The notes under the pieces are model-generated. The model was not told the origin of the DNA, did not search any database, and saw only the letters and a program-made list of their open reading frames with translations. A stretch of 16,329 nucleotides of DNA from Gammaproteobacteria bacterium (GTDB lineage: Bacteria; Pseudomonadota; Gammaproteobacteria; Thiohalomonadales; Thiohalomonadaceae). Each line of letters begins with the position of its first letter. Within the stretch, counting starts at the first letter, position 1. The position numbers and the translations under genes are program-made. The stretch spans positions 1 through 16,329 of the forward strand of contig JALOAT010000069.1 of assembly GCA_023228645.1 (NCBI GenBank), in the 5' to 3' direction. Of the stretch, positions 15,786 through 16,329 are shown one piece after another.

Positions 15786-15791
15786 TATAAT
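15786..15791 (+). promoter_or_regulatory. possible -10 box (TATAAT) for the gp67-like gene
   Basis: TATAAT matches the host sigma-70 -10 consensus, in a 96-base gap. No good -35 is seen 16-18 bases upstream (TCTATC). A degraded late box (TATTAAATA, 15774-15782) is nearby, so the promoter class is unclear. The predicted start would fall at the foot of the GC hairpin at 15797-15812. Confidence 0.3.
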
Positions 15792-15796
15792 TGTAT

Positions 15797-15812
15797 TGCG
15801 CGCAATCGCGCA
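15797..15812 (+). promoter_or_regulatory. GC-rich hairpin in the leader of the gp67-like gene
   Basis: TGCGCG (15797-15802) and CGCGCA (15807-15812) form a perfect 6-bp stem with the loop CAAT, embedded in a 12-base palindrome, ATTGCGCGCAAT (15795-15806). It is strikingly GC-rich for this genome. It is not followed by a U tract, so it is not a standard terminator. It ends 10 bases before the ribosome binding region and could stabilise the 5' end of the mRNA or bind a regulator. Confidence 0.55.
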
Positions 15813-15835
15813 TCCCAAATATGGAGAAAGTAGAA

Positions 15836-16329
15836 ATGTCAAAAAGACAATTCCTTGAAGATATGGTCAATTCAATCATGGAAAACAAGATTGAAGATGC
15901 CCGCGAAAAATTCCACCAATTTGTTGTTGAATCTGCTCGCGAAATCCACGCATCATTAATTGAAACTGATGAACTCGAAGACGATATTGACGACACTATG
16001 GAAGAATCATTTGAAGAAGTGGTTGAAACTGATAGTGACGAAGATACTGACTTTGGTGCTGACGTTGGCGTTGGTGGTGAAGATCTAAGCGATATGGGTG
16101 ACGACGTAGATCCAGATATGGATGGTGATAACGACTCAGAAGAAGACCACGTTGAAGTTGAAGTAAATGAACTTGACCAAGTTAAAGCTATGCTTGCAGA
16201 CCTTCAAGCTAAGTTTGCTGAAATCACTGGCGAAGGTGAACCTGAAGAAGCAGGTGACGATTTCGGTGGCGAAGGCGAAGAAGTTGATATGGGTGATGAA
16301 GGTGAAGTTGAAGAAAGCGTTTTTGAAGC
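15836..16329 (+). CDS. 67: gp67-like prohead core protein (partial, runs off the window)
   Basis: 164 complete codons, with no stop before the right edge. ATG 15836 is chosen because GGAG at 15823-15826 sits 9 bases upstream; an in-frame ATG at 15821 lacks a ribosome binding site. The N-terminus (MSKRQFLEDMVNSIMENKIEDAREKFHQF) has the short amphipathic helices of T4 gp67 (from memory, an LIEAIKSNDLVAARKLF-type start). It is followed by SLIE before TDELEDD, placed like the gp67 cleavage site, and then a very acidic Asp/Glu/Gly-rich stretch with one helix (LDQVKAMLADLQAKFAEI). gp67 is part of the scaffold core on which the prohead forms, and it is cut by the gp21 protease. Its place after the portal gene matches T4 order. 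It is longer than T4 gp67 (80 residues), so it may instead be another acidic core protein. Confidence 0.7.
   Translation, partial: MSKRQFLEDMVNSIMENKIEDAREKFHQFVVESAREIHASLIETDELEDDIDDTMEESFEEVVETDSDEDTDFGADVGVGGEDLSDMGDDVDPDMDGDNDSEEDHVEVEVNELDQVKAMLADLQAKFAEITGEGEPEEAGDDFGGEGEEVDMGDEGEVEESVFE

Overview
The window is a late-gene block of an AT-rich, T4-like contractile-tailed phage (myovirus). The best anchors are a gp20-type portal, a gp53-type wedge protein, a gp5-type spike, a gp26-type protein with two CxxC pairs, and a gp67-type prohead core protein. Gene order and long protein extensions suggest a distant relative of T4 rather than a close enterobacterial one. The sequence does not identify the host. 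I saw no tRNA, rRNA, CRISPR array or insertion sequence.

Layout. Positions 1-7640 (+) form a tightly packed baseplate/hub operon: a tube-like baseplate protein (gp48/gp54 type), gp53 (reading frame broken once), a large hub-like protein, a gp5-like spike with a C-terminal muralytic domain, and an unrecognised coiled-coil protein. Positions 7618-10792 (-) form an opposed cassette, transcribed in the order gp26-like protein, a small overlapping reading frame, a PD-(D/E)XK-like nuclease, thymidylate synthase, dihydrofolate reductase. It puts deoxynucleotide-synthesis genes inside the tail module. Positions 10880-13648 (+) hold a tape-measure-like protein. Positions 13741-16329 (+) begin the head module: portal, a small conserved-looking protein, and the start of a gp67-like prohead core gene that runs off the window.

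How they fit. The baseplate proteins, spike and hub build the tail tip, the tape measure sets tail length, and portal plus core start the prohead. The most interesting observation is at the end of the gp26-like gene. A T_TTT_TTC heptamer lies one codon before the stop, and the -1 frame continues for 77 residues with no well-placed start codon of its own. With a tape-measure gene next door, this looks like the G/GT tail-assembly-chaperone frameshift of other tailed phages, here using a gp26-type protein. Other points: a 15-bp perfect inverted repeat that could sequester the dihydrofolate reductase ribosome binding site, overlapping divergent T4-type late promoters at 10808-10849, and a GC-rich hairpin in the leader of the gp67-like gene.
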